A stretch of 32,319 nt of DNA from NCBI GenBank assembly GCA_001598975.1, contig BBXU01000121.1:1-32319 (forward strand), read 5' to 3'. A program made the translations under genes and the position numbers. Source of the stretch: Parachlorella kessleri. Its lineage: Eukaryota > Chlorophyta > Trebouxiophyceae > Chlorellales > Chlorellaceae. Shown one piece after another: positions 9,901-20,050 of this stretch. Within the stretch, counting starts at the first letter, position 1, and each line of letters begins with the position of its first letter. Below the pieces are notes generated by a model. The model saw only the letters and a program-made list of their open reading frames with translations, was not told where the DNA came from and searched no databases.

Positions 9901-12032
9901 CAGCTTGCTCAGGTTACCCAACCCCACAGAGAACAGATGTTCACACAGGCCGCACCGTGATCTGCTTGGGAGGCACGATATCCCAGTCCTCCTCAATGGA
10001 GCCCTCCCGCACCTTGTCAGTATCCACATACACCTGCGACGAGCATCACACGTTTTCACGGTGCATGCCAGATAGCAGGCAGCAGTGCTGCCAAGAACCT
10101 CCGCTGCAGTCTGGGCCACGCTGGAATTCACTGCCAGAAGCCCCAGGCCCGTGCTGCCAGGCGTTTCAAGGACATCTTACACACACCCACAGGTCCACCT
10201 GGGGCAGCACTCCCTGCATGGCTCAGTCCCTTGATGGCTTCCCATTACAGTTTGCTGGCAACGGGGTTGACTCGCACCGCCCAGGAGGGGGATGCCCACT
10301 CAACCGTGTGGTCTCCACTCGTGCATCATGCCCTTGCCTGCTGTGTGCCCCCGGCGTAGTGCTTGGCGATCATGCTCATTGCGCCCTTGCCTGCTGCCTT
10401 GCCCACGTCCCCCTGGAACGACGCAGTATGCGCACCGCACCTGGTACGTGGTGTTGGGGAAGATAGCCAGGGTGTAGACATGGGTGGTGCGGTCGTCATG
10501 CGCCTGGGATACCTCCTTCTTCACTAGATAGTTCTTGTCACCCTTAGTCAGGATGACGTGGACCTTCTTGGTGGAGTAGCCGCAGATGTCAGGGCCAAAC
10601 ATGATGCTGTACGGCGTGTCGCCGCCGAACGACTTGATCTTGTCACCGCTGCAGCAACGTTCACAGGTAGGACTGTCAGACCAGCTGCCGTGTGCCGGCA
10701 TGTGCAAGCCTGGCACTGCTCGTCTCCATTTGTCCGGGGTTGGTGGAGATATCGGATAAGTCCCTTCACCGGAGACAGCAACACAAATACCAGCTTTCGA
10801 AGCCAGGCCTCCATGATCAGAGAAGGTGCATCGCTTCTCATCCACAGCCTTTCAGACCCTGCATGCTCTCTGCTCTCTTTACCTGCTCACTGCCTGCAAA
10901 ACCATGAAGCAAGGTAGACGACGTCAATGCCTGGCCAGTCACAACCCCGACCCTTGCCCCTTTCTGCAAAATTGATGGGTAGTCCTAGGGTACTGACCTA
11001 GAAGCAGGCAGGAGCTTGATGTAGGCGCCACCACAGTCAGGTTTCTGGGTAAACTTCACAGAGTACTGCAGCCAGGGAAAGCCACAACACAAGGACGCCC
11101 AGATTTGTAAAGCCAATTTCCTTTATCTAAATTTGATGCTGGGCTTCACACATTCATGGACGAACCCACTAATCTAAAATGAGTAGAGGGCAACACGGCA
11201 TGTGTCACACAGGAAGGCTGCTCAGTAAGGTGGCCTGAGCGGAGTTCCACAATAAAGAAATGTCAGCAGCTTGTCTCCCCTCCCTAATTCTGCCTGCTTT
11301 TTGATGCAGCTGGCACCCGCCACACTGCTGTCTGGCCCCTTCCTGTCACATGCATTTCCATCTTAAATGTCAGTTATTTGATAACAAGGGTGCTGCACAG
11401 GCCTCGGTTCCAAGTGCAGGCTGTTCTACACAGCAGCACCTGTAGAACGAGGGGGACGTCCTTGTTTGTGAATGCCTCCTTGAGCTCTGAAGAGATGGCA
11501 AAGAACCGGGCATCAGGGGTGGTCTTGATGCCCTTGTCTGCCTCAGCGTCTCCATACCTGCAGTGCTATTGCAGGCAGCTGTATTTGCTAGAGGCGGTGG
11601 TATCAAAGTCACCAAGTAGAAGTGCACCGGAGTCCCGCCAGCGCAGTAAAGCTGAATTGCAGACAAGTATATCATGTGCTGCTATCGGTTGCGCACCAGT
11701 CTCCTGCAGTCCACTCAAAGTCGCCTGCCGTGCCATCTGACTTCTTCCAGTCAGAGACAGTCCACCGCTCCTTCCAGTCGTCAGCTGCAGGCGCAGTGTT
11801 GTGTGCTGGTAAGGAAGCCCTTGCCTCACATAGCCAAATACGCCTCAAGGGCTAGGATTGTGATGGCAGGTGAGCCAACGCAGGTAACCGATCAAGCTTG
11901 GCGAGCCCTCAGCTACTAGCAGAAGAGCTGATCAACCTCTCGCACACCTTCAAACTTCTCTTCGAAGTATACTTTAGCAGATGCTGAGCTGAGGCATAAT
12001 GCCAGCACTGCCAGCAGCATAAGCCGGGCCAT
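6997..12032 (-). CDS. CRT: Calreticulin, ER lumenal Ca2+-binding lectin chaperone
   Basis: The family is an ER chaperone for N-glycoproteins and a Ca2+ store. Twelve exons in transcript order: 12032-11948, 11784-11697, 11557-11440, 11065-10998, 10648-10441, 10033-9956, 9568-9439, 9062-8959, 8454-8353, 8071-7972, 7733-7678, 7131-6997. All phases close, giving 423 aa, the normal family size. A signal peptide (about 1-19, [19 protein letters not shown]) leads into KVYFEEKFE. Family signatures are CGGAYIKLL and [14 protein letters not shown]. The P-domain shows the expected paired repeats: [14 protein letters not shown] and [10 protein letters not shown], then [16 protein letters not shown] and GKWTAPLI. 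The C-domain is acidic ([16 protein letters not shown]) and ends in KDEL. The globular lectin region includes [20 protein letters not shown]. Introns 11 and 3 (transcript order) carry copies of a ~100 bp element. It converges on the Kae1-type gene and diverges from the esterase. Assignment is essentially certain. Confidence 0.97.
7266..7367 (-). repeat. Intronic element, copy A (calreticulin intron 7677-7132)
   Basis: About 102 bp nearly identical to 11268-11369, same orientation. The longest identical core includes GCAGCTGGCACCCGCCACAC (plus strand). In the sense strand the core folds as GCAG-tg-TGGC-gggt-GCCA-g-CTGC. It ends within the intron, well away from both splice sites. Confidence 0.85.
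11268..11369 (-). repeat. Intronic element, copy B (calreticulin intron 11439-11066)
   Basis: Second copy of the 7266-7367 element, in another intron of the same gene. The copies differ by scattered substitutions and a small indel near the TCTCCCC end. The hairpin core and the end CATTTCCATCTTAAATG (plus strand) are conserved. Confidence 0.85.
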
Positions 12033-12344
12033 GCTGCAGTGTTCGCTCAAGGCCACAACCTTCAGTGGCCCTGATGACACCACACTAGTCAGTTGCAGAA
12101 GCCGCGGATCATGCACCCTTAGCGCCCAGGGCGCAGGGCAGTACAGTAGTTGAAGCGTCACTGCCTCCCGCGTTTTGTTGCATGCATCTTGCCACGGATC
12201 AAGTAGGGCAGCAGCGTGGCTTGAGCCTTCCCCGGTACCATGTGAGGCTCCCGCTAGCCCCAGCTCCAGTATTCACCTCCAGTGTGTGGGAGCCATCACA
12301 AAGGGGGGTCATTGCGAGGCCATCTGGCTGTAGGTCTGGCGGCG
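12033..12344. promoter_or_regulatory. Divergent intergenic region between calreticulin and the esterase
   Basis: Three hundred and twelve bases separate the two ATGs. It contains a TGCATGCA palindrome near 12178 and a GCCACGG near 12191 whose CCACG core recalls half of an ER-stress element. No CCAAT partner was seen at the proper spacing, so this is weak. Bidirectional promoter activity is inferred from spacing. Confidence 0.5.
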
Positions 12345-14134
12345 ATGGCGGCCGAGGGCGCTAACCCAGCGGGAGCCAGGTCAGCCAGGCCTTCAGGGCC
12401 TGCTGGGAAAATCATTGCGCCCAAGGGGTAAGAACGCTGCCCTTGTAGAGACTACTCGAGTGTTGGTTCCTACATTTTCAACCACCTTGGCTGCAGCGTC
12501 ATGTTGCGTCCTCAATTCCACTTGTTTGGTGACAGCCTCACGCAGAAAAGCTTTTCAGTTGGAGGCTGGGGTGCGCGGCTTGCAAACTCGTATCAGAGAA
12601 AGGCAGATGTACTAAACCGGGGCTACAATGGCTATAACTCTCGTTGGGCACTGTACCTGCTCCAAAAGGTGTTCCCTGAACAAGCCCCTGTGCCCTCCCT
12701 GGTCACTGTCTTCTTCGGGGTTAACGATGCAGCCCTCCCTGATAGAGCAGCGTGAGTTGGGGGCAGCCAACCGTGGATGCCAAGCCCAAGGTTGCTGCTG
12801 GCCCTCATATGCAGTGTGTTGATACAGAGGGCCCTGGGTAGCAGCTAGGCCATCCCATCATTCTGGTGCAGGGCTAGGCAGCATGTCCCCCTGGAGGAAT
12901 ACCGCCACAACCTTGCCAGCATCGTGGATCACCTGCGCCTGTTGCACGTGCCGGCCATAGTCCTTATAGGTCCGCCCCCCATCTCTGAACCGGATAGGAT
13001 CACAGACGTTGAAAAGGTCAGCTGGCCCAGGCTGGCCCTGAAGGGGTCTTTCAACCTATCATCAAGCCAGCAACGTGCTCTTAGGCCAGGTTATGAGGCC
13101 AAACAACTCAGCTTGGTCTGGCCCTGCATGGCCCGGAGAGACATGGTAGTATAGCCTGTGCCGTGCGCTTGAACCCATTATCTTGAGGGTCCTAAACTTC
13201 CAGCTGTTGTGCAGAAGTATGGAGTGAAGCTGGAGCTGCCTGAGCGCACAAACGAGGTGGCCGGGCAGTACTCCGGGGCATGCAAGGATGTTGGGCAGGT
13301 CAGTGGCATGCAGTAGGTAAAGTGTCGAGTTGCTGCATGACTGGCGGTATGTCTGTACGTGGCGGGGTTGGATGTGCTCTTGACAAGCCGGCCCCCAGGC
13401 CTGGTTCAGCTTCCCAGCATGTGACACTCCAGGCTGGCCTGGTTGCTGGGAGGATAGTCTCACGAGGTTCACGCGTCCCAGGCTAGGCCATGTTGCTTGT
13501 ATGCAGGGGCAGAGAGTGCCGGTGCTGGACCTGCACACAGCCTTCCAGCAGTATGAGGGCTGGCAGCGTGGCCTGCTGGATGGAGGGCTGCACCTAACCG
13601 AGAGAGGCAACCGGACTGTCTTCCGCCTGCTGCAGGAACTCGTCAGCAGCGAGTTCCCAAGCCTGCTGTGAGTCAGACAAAATCCGCACGTCTTGTGGAG
13701 GCGCGGAGAGGGGATGGTGGTTGGTTGAGTGTGTCTTGAGGAGTGTGGCTGCTTGTGCACTATGTTGGTGGGTAGCCTCTTTGAGACAGGGCTGCGGGCC
13801 AGGGATGGCCTGGGTGTTGGTACGGCAGTCGAGTCGTCTGGGCTGTCAGCTGTGAGCGCTTTGCCTGTGGGCAAGCGTGTTGAGGATGTACTCCGCGTGG
13901 GCATAGGCAAGGGTCGCCAATCCCATCAGTGGCAGGCCTTGTCGACAGATAGACGTTTCTGTTCAGCCACTGTGCCTTGCTACGCTCTTTGTGCTGCGCA
14001 GTCCAGCAGCCATGGCCGACGATGCACCCGACCTTCAACAGATCGACCCTGCCAACCCCCAGGCCGTCTTTGATGATTTCTATCGCAGCCAAGAGCTGGG
14101 AGGTGGTGCGTGGCCGGTCAGCAGACACTGGTAG
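12345..14134 (+). CDS. SGNH/GDSL hydrolase, isoamyl-acetate-hydrolysing esterase (IAH1/CPRD49) type
   Basis: A small ester hydrolase; the physiological ester is unknown. Exons 12345-12427, 12497-12751, 12872-13016, 13215-13298, 13507-13667 and 14002-14134 join in phase to 286 aa. Block I is FHLFGDSL with nucleophile Ser at about residue 41. The block II Gly lies in LNRGYNGYNSRWALYLL. Block III is FFGVNDAALP (Asn104). Block V is LLDGGLHLTERGN with His218. The chain ERTNEVAGQYSGAC and the C-terminal IDPANPQAVFDDF match the plant/yeast IAH1 layout. Exon 1 adds a 28-residue Ala/Gly/Pro-rich N-terminus; a shorter protein from Met30 (12501) is possible because homologues begin near there. No clear signal peptide is seen, so a cytosolic location is likely. 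Odd point: block V reads D-x3-H, one residue longer than the usual DGLH spacing. It diverges from calreticulin by 312 bp. Confidence 0.88.
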
Positions 14135-14815
14135 CACTCACACTTGCGGGTGCTGCAAGATATGAAGTGGGTCGCTCATGGCTGGCTTGAGTTAGTACAG
14201 CACAGCAGTTGCAGGAGCACAACGTGTTCTGCTGCCAGGGCTATGTGGCAGACTGTCGGCCTGGTGCATTGCTGTACCTCAGGATGGCGGCAGGTAGTGC
14301 AAACAGGAAGTGGATGTCTGTGAGTGGACATGGCTGGAAGCATGGTATGTTCTAAGATGCTCGCCAGCCACTTCTTCTCTACTTAGCTCGTTGACGGGGT
14401 GCCAATGTAGGCTCGCCACAGCTTTATTAGCATGGGTGGCAAGTAGTGCAAACAGGGAGTAGAGCTTTATGTTTCAGGTCGTCTGAAGGGCATGATACGC
14501 ACCTGGAACCCATGCCAGTATGGTGAGAGCCTAGGCATTCTCAGTGTTGCTGTGGTGCCCCCCTTCAGCTGTTTTTCGATTTCTACTTTAGCTTGTGGGG
14601 GACACAGTCCCTTAGGGTGCACCAGTCAGGGGCAAAGGGCATTTGTCACCGTCACCGTCACATAGTAGGGTAAGAGTGCAAAGGCTATGTCAAAAAAGAG
14701 TCGCCTTGATGCACACATATCATCCACATATCATCCAGAGTCCCAAAGGAACCGTTAAAGGACTTGGAGGCGTCCCTCACAAACTGTCACAAACCGAATA
14801 ACCCAACAACTAACC

Positions 14816-14827
14816 ACCACTAGTGGT
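14816..14827. repeat. Perfect 12-bp palindrome
   Basis: ACCACTAGTGGT, centred on SpeI-like ACTAGT. Neighbouring sequence has short direct repeats such as ACATATCATCC twice near 14718-14742. Confidence 0.85.
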
Positions 14828-14887
14828 ACTGATAATACTACTGATGTAGTTCCTGAAAGTTTAATCGTCTTCCCCAGCTCATTAATC

Positions 14888-14905
14888 ACCAGGCCATGGC
14901 CTGGT
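14888..14905. repeat. Perfect 18-bp palindrome
   Basis: ACCAGGCCATGGCCTGGT equals its own reverse complement. It lies in the non-coding gap between convergent genes, about 60 bp from a second perfect palindrome (ACCACTAGTGGT, 14816-14827). Confidence 0.9.
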
Positions 14906-16030
14906 CAGGTAGCAGAACAGCAGCAGGCCCGGCTTCACGTGTTCAGACCATCAAAGACAAATCGCACTGCCTGCCACCATAACCAAATCCAATGACCACG
15001 CAAGTAGGCAAGCGCCCAGGTCAACTGGGCTTTCAATCAAGCTCACTGAGTCACTCACTGGCAGTCCTGACAGCTCCAGCAACCCATCACAGTATCACCA
15101 GCACAATGTGAGGACATGTCTGGAGGCACAAGACCCAGGAGCATCCTCGCATCCAGCCAAGTCAGTACAGTCCGCCCCTATCTCTCTGTTCGCACTACCT
15201 GCCACCCTTACGAAGTGCACTTGAACCCTATCAGTTCGTACGACCTAATCGGCTTACCAATAACATATGGGGCGCAGCACCATGGGAACACAGCACTGTT
15301 GGAAGAGAGCCTGGAGACAAAAGAGGGCGCAAGCAGCTCACCGCAAGATACAACCTGCGATCACCTGGTTATCAATCAATGGGCAAGCACAAACATGACG
15401 GGGGGCATGTGACAGCCCCAAAACACAAGCCGCGGGTACCACATGCAGGTTGCCATTGGCCCCTTAACCAAGTGAGTGCCAATGCCAGGATGGGTATGGG
15501 TAAAACGGAAACCAGTGCATGAGGGACATCATACAAACAACAGACATGACGCGCAGTCATCAGCAAGACATGCATCTAGTGATCATGGAACGGAACACGG
15601 CATAGAACAGGCGACTCTCCATGATGGTGGCTATCTCCGCACCACAATATCACACGCAACCAGGCCCAGTCACACTACGGTCGTCAGAGCCTGCTGCAGT
15701 TTGAAACAGGTGGTGGATACCAGTACACAAATACCTCGTACACAGCATGCCAAGTCGCGAAAAGGGGTCGGACATCTCACATATGTCTGATCAGTCTCTG
15801 GAGGCTTCATGAGCAAATAGGATGGGAGAGAGCAAAAAGCGGGGGTAACAGTTAAAAGTGAAACGATATGAAAGTGATTGGAGGGTTCAAGACACATCGA
15901 ACGTAGCACGGTAATAACACATCACAATGCAGCAGTTGTAGCCAGCAGCCTGACTTGCTAATCTTACGCAGGCATCCACCAGGGCCTTGCAGCACATGTC
16001 AGATCTCACCACTTGCCGTGACTACAAGGG

Positions 16031-18018
16031 CTATGGCGTTGGGAGCAGGAGCTGCTGCATCAAGCCTGTGGGTGGTGATCGCCCGTTAGCAGCCCACAGC
16101 CTCAAGGCGTCTTGCAGGTTAGCCACCTGCTGCCTGCACAAGGACAGTGCAGGCAGGCCGGTTGCACCGTCAGGCGGCTGCACCGCTGCCCGCCAAGGGT
16201 GTGCCACCCAGGAGATCGACTCACAGAACGTCCTTGCATGGCCCCCACACCCAGGTTGAAATATGTGCCCCAGTCCAGGGCAGGGCACCAGGGGTAGGGC
16301 ACCCTTTCCAAGCCCTGGCGCCTCCAGCACGCCGCCTGGCCGGGCCACCCACCTCAGCAGCCTGTTTTGTTCCTCAACCTGCTTCACATAGGTCTTCCAC
16401 TTCCGCTGCTCGCTCTTTTGCTCACAGCTGATCTCTAGGCTGCGTAGAGGAAATGTTTGGATTGTAGACATACGAGTAGTGGGCAGGCAGTGGCTATGCC
16501 AGTCTAGCACATCCACGGCAGATGCTTTGCTGCTGCTGTGGGAACGAGCAAAATTGGTTTGTTGATTGGCTCGTTGGTAGTGCCTGCATCCTTCTACCGT
16601 TCGCTCAATGACAACATACAACAACTTCCAAGGCCCCCACAGGGACATTGCGTACCTGGCGTCTTTGGCACCCAGCTTGACTCGCTTGGCCTGCACAGCA
16701 ACCACCAACAAGGAAGCCCAGGCGGCCTTGAGGCACATAGCCAGCACTGTAGTACAATACATTCATCACCAGGTCCATGCATGGTGCCGGGAATGCCATG
16801 GTAGAACATGCTTCCAGCATAGCTGTACCGCACCCTAATCTTATGCATCCAGGTGACTTGACAGGTGGCAGGCAGGCGAGACACCACAGGTAGCAGTGTG
16901 GGTACCTTGGGCTCGGCATGGCCTGGCTGCGGTGCAGGCGTCCAGTGCCCAGCCGAATCCTGTCCCGACACCTCCAAGGATGCCACCAACCGGCTGCCTG
17001 GTGCCCCAGCTGCGCCCTGCTGAGCCGAGATGCTGCGCTTGAGGCTTGCCTTAGGGGGCGCTGCGCCTTGCTGGGCCGAGATGCTGCGCTTGAGGCTTGC
17101 CGTGGGCGGCAGGACAGCGATAGAAACACCAGCGGATGCTTCGGCCCCTAGCTGGCGGCAAATGTCCTGCCACTGCCGCTGCACCCGACTCTCCTGGGCT
17201 CGCAGCTGTGCCTGCCCCTTGGGGCACTGCTGCTGCTCCTGCGCCCCCAACACTTGCTGGTCCCTGGGGCTCGCCTGCTGGCCCACCATCTCGCCGCGGG
17301 TCAGCTCCCAATACCGCAGCAGCAGCGCAAACAGCTGGCTGTTTGGTGGCCGAGGAGGCTCCTGCGGCTTTGCGGCTGCAGCGGCTGCCACGTCAAAGGG
17401 GCTGGCTGGAAGCCTGCTAGGCGGCTTGCCAGAGTGAGGGGACTTGGCATCTGCAACAGCAGCTGGGGTCCTAGCGGCAGCGGCGGCTGGGACGTCCTGC
17501 TTGCTGCCCTCGCCAACTCTCCGCAGCAGCGGGGTCCCTTGTGCCGGCCGGCTGTCGCTCTTGCCTGCTGCCTGGGCTTGATCCCCCCCTGCTTCCCTTG
17601 ATAGTGCCTGGGCCCCTCCCTTGGGTGACAAGGTTGTAAGCTGGCTGGACGGCGACCCCAACTCTGCTGCAGCCAAGGCAACTTGTGGGCTGCCCTGCCG
17701 TGCCGGTATGACAGCTGGTACTGCTACAGATGACTGCGGCAGGGAGGTCTCAGTGGCTTGGAGTGACTGGCAGCAGGTAGTGGGGGCTGGTAGTGGGCTG
17801 GCAGGGGCTTCACTGGGCTGCTGAGGTTGAGAGGGCAGGGGCTGCAAGGTCAGCGACGTGAAGGGAGGCTCTTGCAGTAGGAACTCGGGCAAAGACAATT
17901 GTGACACGAACTCGTCGCCTGCGTGGGTGGGAAGCAGAGCTGAAACGTAAGTGGTATCCAATGCATCATGCCCGGAGGTTGACTCCAAGGTCACCTCCAG
18001 GGGGATGTACTTGAACAT
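16031..18018 (-). CDS. Unrecognised low-complexity protein with C-terminal coiled coil
   Basis: I do not recognise the family. Exons 18018-16858, 16690-16656, 16439-16353 and 16133-16031 join in phase (461 aa from Met18018). The N-terminal part has MFKYIPLEVTLES and FVSQLSLPEFLLQEPPF, then long Ser/Pro/Ala/Gln-rich sequence. Two near-identical 17-residue units containing ASLKRSISAQQGAA follow. A helix-like segment NSQLFALLLRYWELTRGEM lies mid-protein. The last three exons fuse into a charged helix: RKWKTYVKQVEEQ continuing NRLLRQQVANLQDALRLW, with leucine-zipper-like spacing. The preceding basic stretch (AKRVKLGAKDA) lacks the bZIP N-x7-R signature, so I do not call it bZIP. The frame stays open for 50 codons upstream of Met18018, up to 18168 (…GRPWCVLSEAE), with no in-frame ATG, so a further 5' exon is likely. 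Lys/Arg content and disorder suggest a nuclear protein, but this is only inference. Confidence 0.62.
17009..17101 (-). repeat. Two 42-bp tandem units, 51-bp period, in the coiled-coil gene
   Basis: Units 17009-17050 and 17060-17101 differ at two bases and encode repeated ASLKRSISAQQGAA. The period is a multiple of three, so the frame is kept. KRSIS is a possible basophilic-kinase site, by motif only. Confidence 0.9.
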
Positions 18019-18168
18019 CTCAGCTTCTGAGAGGACACACCAAGGTCTACCATATTGACGTCCAAACTTCTCCTTAGCGGGGAAAGGCTGCCCATGAAAG
18101 CAAGGAGAGCGGCCGTGGTGCGTTTTTAGGCAGGGAGCATTCGTGACAAGCTTAGTTACACAATTGAA
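18019..18168 (-). CDS. Possible 5' extension of the coiled-coil gene
   Basis: The reading frame of the gene starting at 18018 remains open for 50 codons upstream, then meets three TAG codons in a row. The translation is protein-like (SPCFHGQPFPAKEKFGRQYG then RPWCVLSEAE). It contains no ATG, so if coding it must be reached by splicing, for example at an AG near 18155 or at CTCTCAG just before Met18018. It could instead be 5' UTR that is open by chance. Confidence 0.35.
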
Positions 18169-18864
18169 CTACTACTACTGGACAGTTTTGCCCCATGCCT
18201 GATCGGTATTGAAGGCTCCTGGAGGCGCGGGTTTGGGGGGACCCTGTGCAGTACCAAATTGGTCGTGCCTGGCACAGGTATACAGTACAACAGGGGTACA
18301 AAATAGTGAACTTCTGACCAGACCAAATGGTCAGGCTGACCTCTGGGTCGGGGGGAAGTATATGCAAGCCCGCCATACAAGCATAATAGCTTCCATCAGT
18401 GGATAGCGGAGTTCAGCGCGGAGAGTCCGTACGATCGTGTAACACTTACACGCAGGGTTGTCAAGGCAGACACTTTAGTGCCACCGCTTGCCCCGCCTCA
18501 GCCGTTGGTGTTGTAGTGCCGCAGGAGGGGCTGCGCGAGGGGCCCCCTCCACTATGGAAGGTGGAACCAAGGTTGCCGGTTGTATACCTTACCATCTAAA
18601 ATACGCCGGTCGGCATGAACGTCCCTACAGCAACTCCTGCACTAGTCAGTTCAGACAACCAAAAAGGACTGCCCAGGATCATCTGCTGACTGCCCTACTG
18701 CTGCTGCTCGCCTACTCTGCCTTTGCACTGTAGGCAAAGCGGGGGCAGCCTTGAAGGCACGCAACTGGGCAAGGTGTAAAGGCAGCTCAGCCTCCATACT
18801 CACAGCAGAGGGGTTGGCACTCAGCATGTTAAGTTGTACGGTGTTGGACCCTGCTGTGTTATAT

Positions 18865-18890
18865 GGAGCTGTGCAGTGGAGCTGTGCAGT
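18865..18890. repeat. 13-bp tandem duplication
   Basis: GGAGCTGTGCAGT occurs twice back to back. On the minus strand it sits just past the GTGCGA donor of the candidate exon ending at 18897. Confidence 0.85.
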
Positions 18891-18896
18891 TCGCAC

Positions 18897-19124
18897 CTTA
18901 CGATGCCCTGCGGCGTTGGGGAGGCACCAGCAAGAAAGGCGCGCCCCTGCCTCTCATACAGCAGGCCTTCGACATCCACTGAAGTGCAGGGCAGCCGGCA
19001 GCAGCGCCCATTGGGAGCTGCCGTGGACAGCCACTGTCGCACGTCGTCATAGCCCCAGCTGGCAGGCCGGCCCCATTTCCCACGCCACCTGTACCACTGG
19101 GTTTGCATCACCAAGCCCCTAAAC
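18897..19124 (-). CDS. Candidate isolated exon, function unknown
   Basis: Minus strand, between an acceptor-like TTTAG near 19125 and a GTGCGA donor after 18897, one frame gives QWYRWRGKWGRPASWGYDDV, then RQWLS…VDVEGLLYERQGRAFLAG. The composition is coding-like and the donor is typical. Just upstream, 19131-19381 minus is open and encodes a CxxC stretch (ADICKPCWVCRAYW). The two cannot be joined directly: the interval is only a few bases and the phases conflict. They could be alternative parts of the 5' end of the coiled-coil gene, a separate gene, or chance. The W-DDV-WL pattern recalls a SAM domain start but the remainder does not support it. Confidence 0.25.
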
Positions 19125-20050
19125 GGGCTTCACCCCTGTTGGCTGGTCGCGGCGGCTCCAGTAGGCTCGACACACCCAGCAGGGCTTGCAGATGTCTGCG
19201 GCAGAGGCAGACAAGGCTCCTGGTGGCGGAGCTCCTTGCAGTTGCAGATGTAGGCCAGCGCTAGACGTGATCCGCTGGACTACAGCCTGCACTGACAAGC
19301 CCCAAGCCACGGCGCGCCACTGCTGTCCGCTCTTCTTGGCTGCTCCTCCACCAGCTAGTCTCTTGCTGGCGGCAACAATGCCTTAACCCTACAATGCTAG
19401 CTGAGATACTCAAAGCCTGCGTGTTCCTGTAGTCTGTCGCCACCGCCTGGGCCCTGTCACAGAATGACGTGGTTAGACTATAGCCTCCCTGGCAGTAACG
19501 AGGTTGCCCGGACCCACTATAAATGAAGTGCAGGTGACCTATAGAAATAGCAGAAGATGACAACCACGCCCAAGGGAAGTGGAGCACGAAACGGCACTCC
19601 TAACCGCTGACCAACAGCATCGTGCTTTCTCCATATCTCTGAGACGCGGTTTGGATCATCAATCAAGGCATTATAGTCCTGTTAGTTCAGCCCAGCTCTC
19701 ACTCCCTGTTCGCCCTACCTGCCTCCCATACCCGTTCATGACGGCATTCAGCCCCGCCGGTCCAGTTCACCCCTAACATGCCCTTAACTCTCCTCAGTTC
19801 GCTCTGACTGAATCAGACTCAGGCGAGACTCAGAGCATGGCATGCCATGGCATCGGTCTGGCGTATCTGATCCGGCGGCGTGTCATGTGACTTCCTGAAC
19901 AACCCTCGGCTCCTGAACCTCACCAGCGAACTTAGTCTGATCGTTTAGACATATCAGAGTTGAAAGAGAAGTGTTCTGTTCGCTTGTGGCTCATGTAATT
20001 ATAGCTGCGACAGCAGCCACAACTAAGCTTGTCAAGGACCTGAACCCCAG

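Larger units (their letters stand above)
14135..16030. other. Convergent intergenic gap with no supported gene
   Basis: No frame shows family motifs or a phase-consistent exon set. Base composition is visibly more AT-rich than the genes. It holds two palindromes and a partly repeated phrase near 14291 and 14440 (GTAGTGCAAACAGG in both). A stretch at about 15180-15235 weakly resembles 19700-19760 (CTGTTCGC…CTACCTGCC). I see no tRNA-like or rRNA-like sequence. Confidence 0.6.
18169..20050. other. Poorly explained region between divergent genes
   Basis: Contains the isolated candidate exon at 18897-19124 and other minus-strand coding-like stretches (19131-19381; and after a strong acceptor CTATTTCTATAG near 19540, frame HLHFIYSGSGQPRYCQGG). 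A small hairpin (CTGACCA…TGGTCAG) lies near 18314-18334. No complete gene could be built. The AT-richer 19380-20050 half shows nothing else. Confidence 0.4.

Noticed and set aside
13062..13910. 282-codon minus-strand open frame
   Set aside because: Lies over exons 4-5 and introns of the esterase. It has no domain and no codon logic, and the esterase reading is phase-perfect.
15116..15412. 98-codon plus-strand frame in the convergent gap
   Set aside because: No motif, no splice partners and low-GC sequence; length is within chance.
15880..15910. tRNA B-box-like GGTTCAAG
   Set aside because: No matching A box, acceptor stem or anticodon arm could be laid out around it.
16353..16690. bZIP transcription factor
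   Set aside because: Leucine-type heptads are present but the basic region lacks the conserved Asn and Arg pattern.
18897..19124. SAM domain in the W-DDV-WL segment
   Set aside because: Only the first few residues match; the middle helices and the L-x-L-T core are absent.
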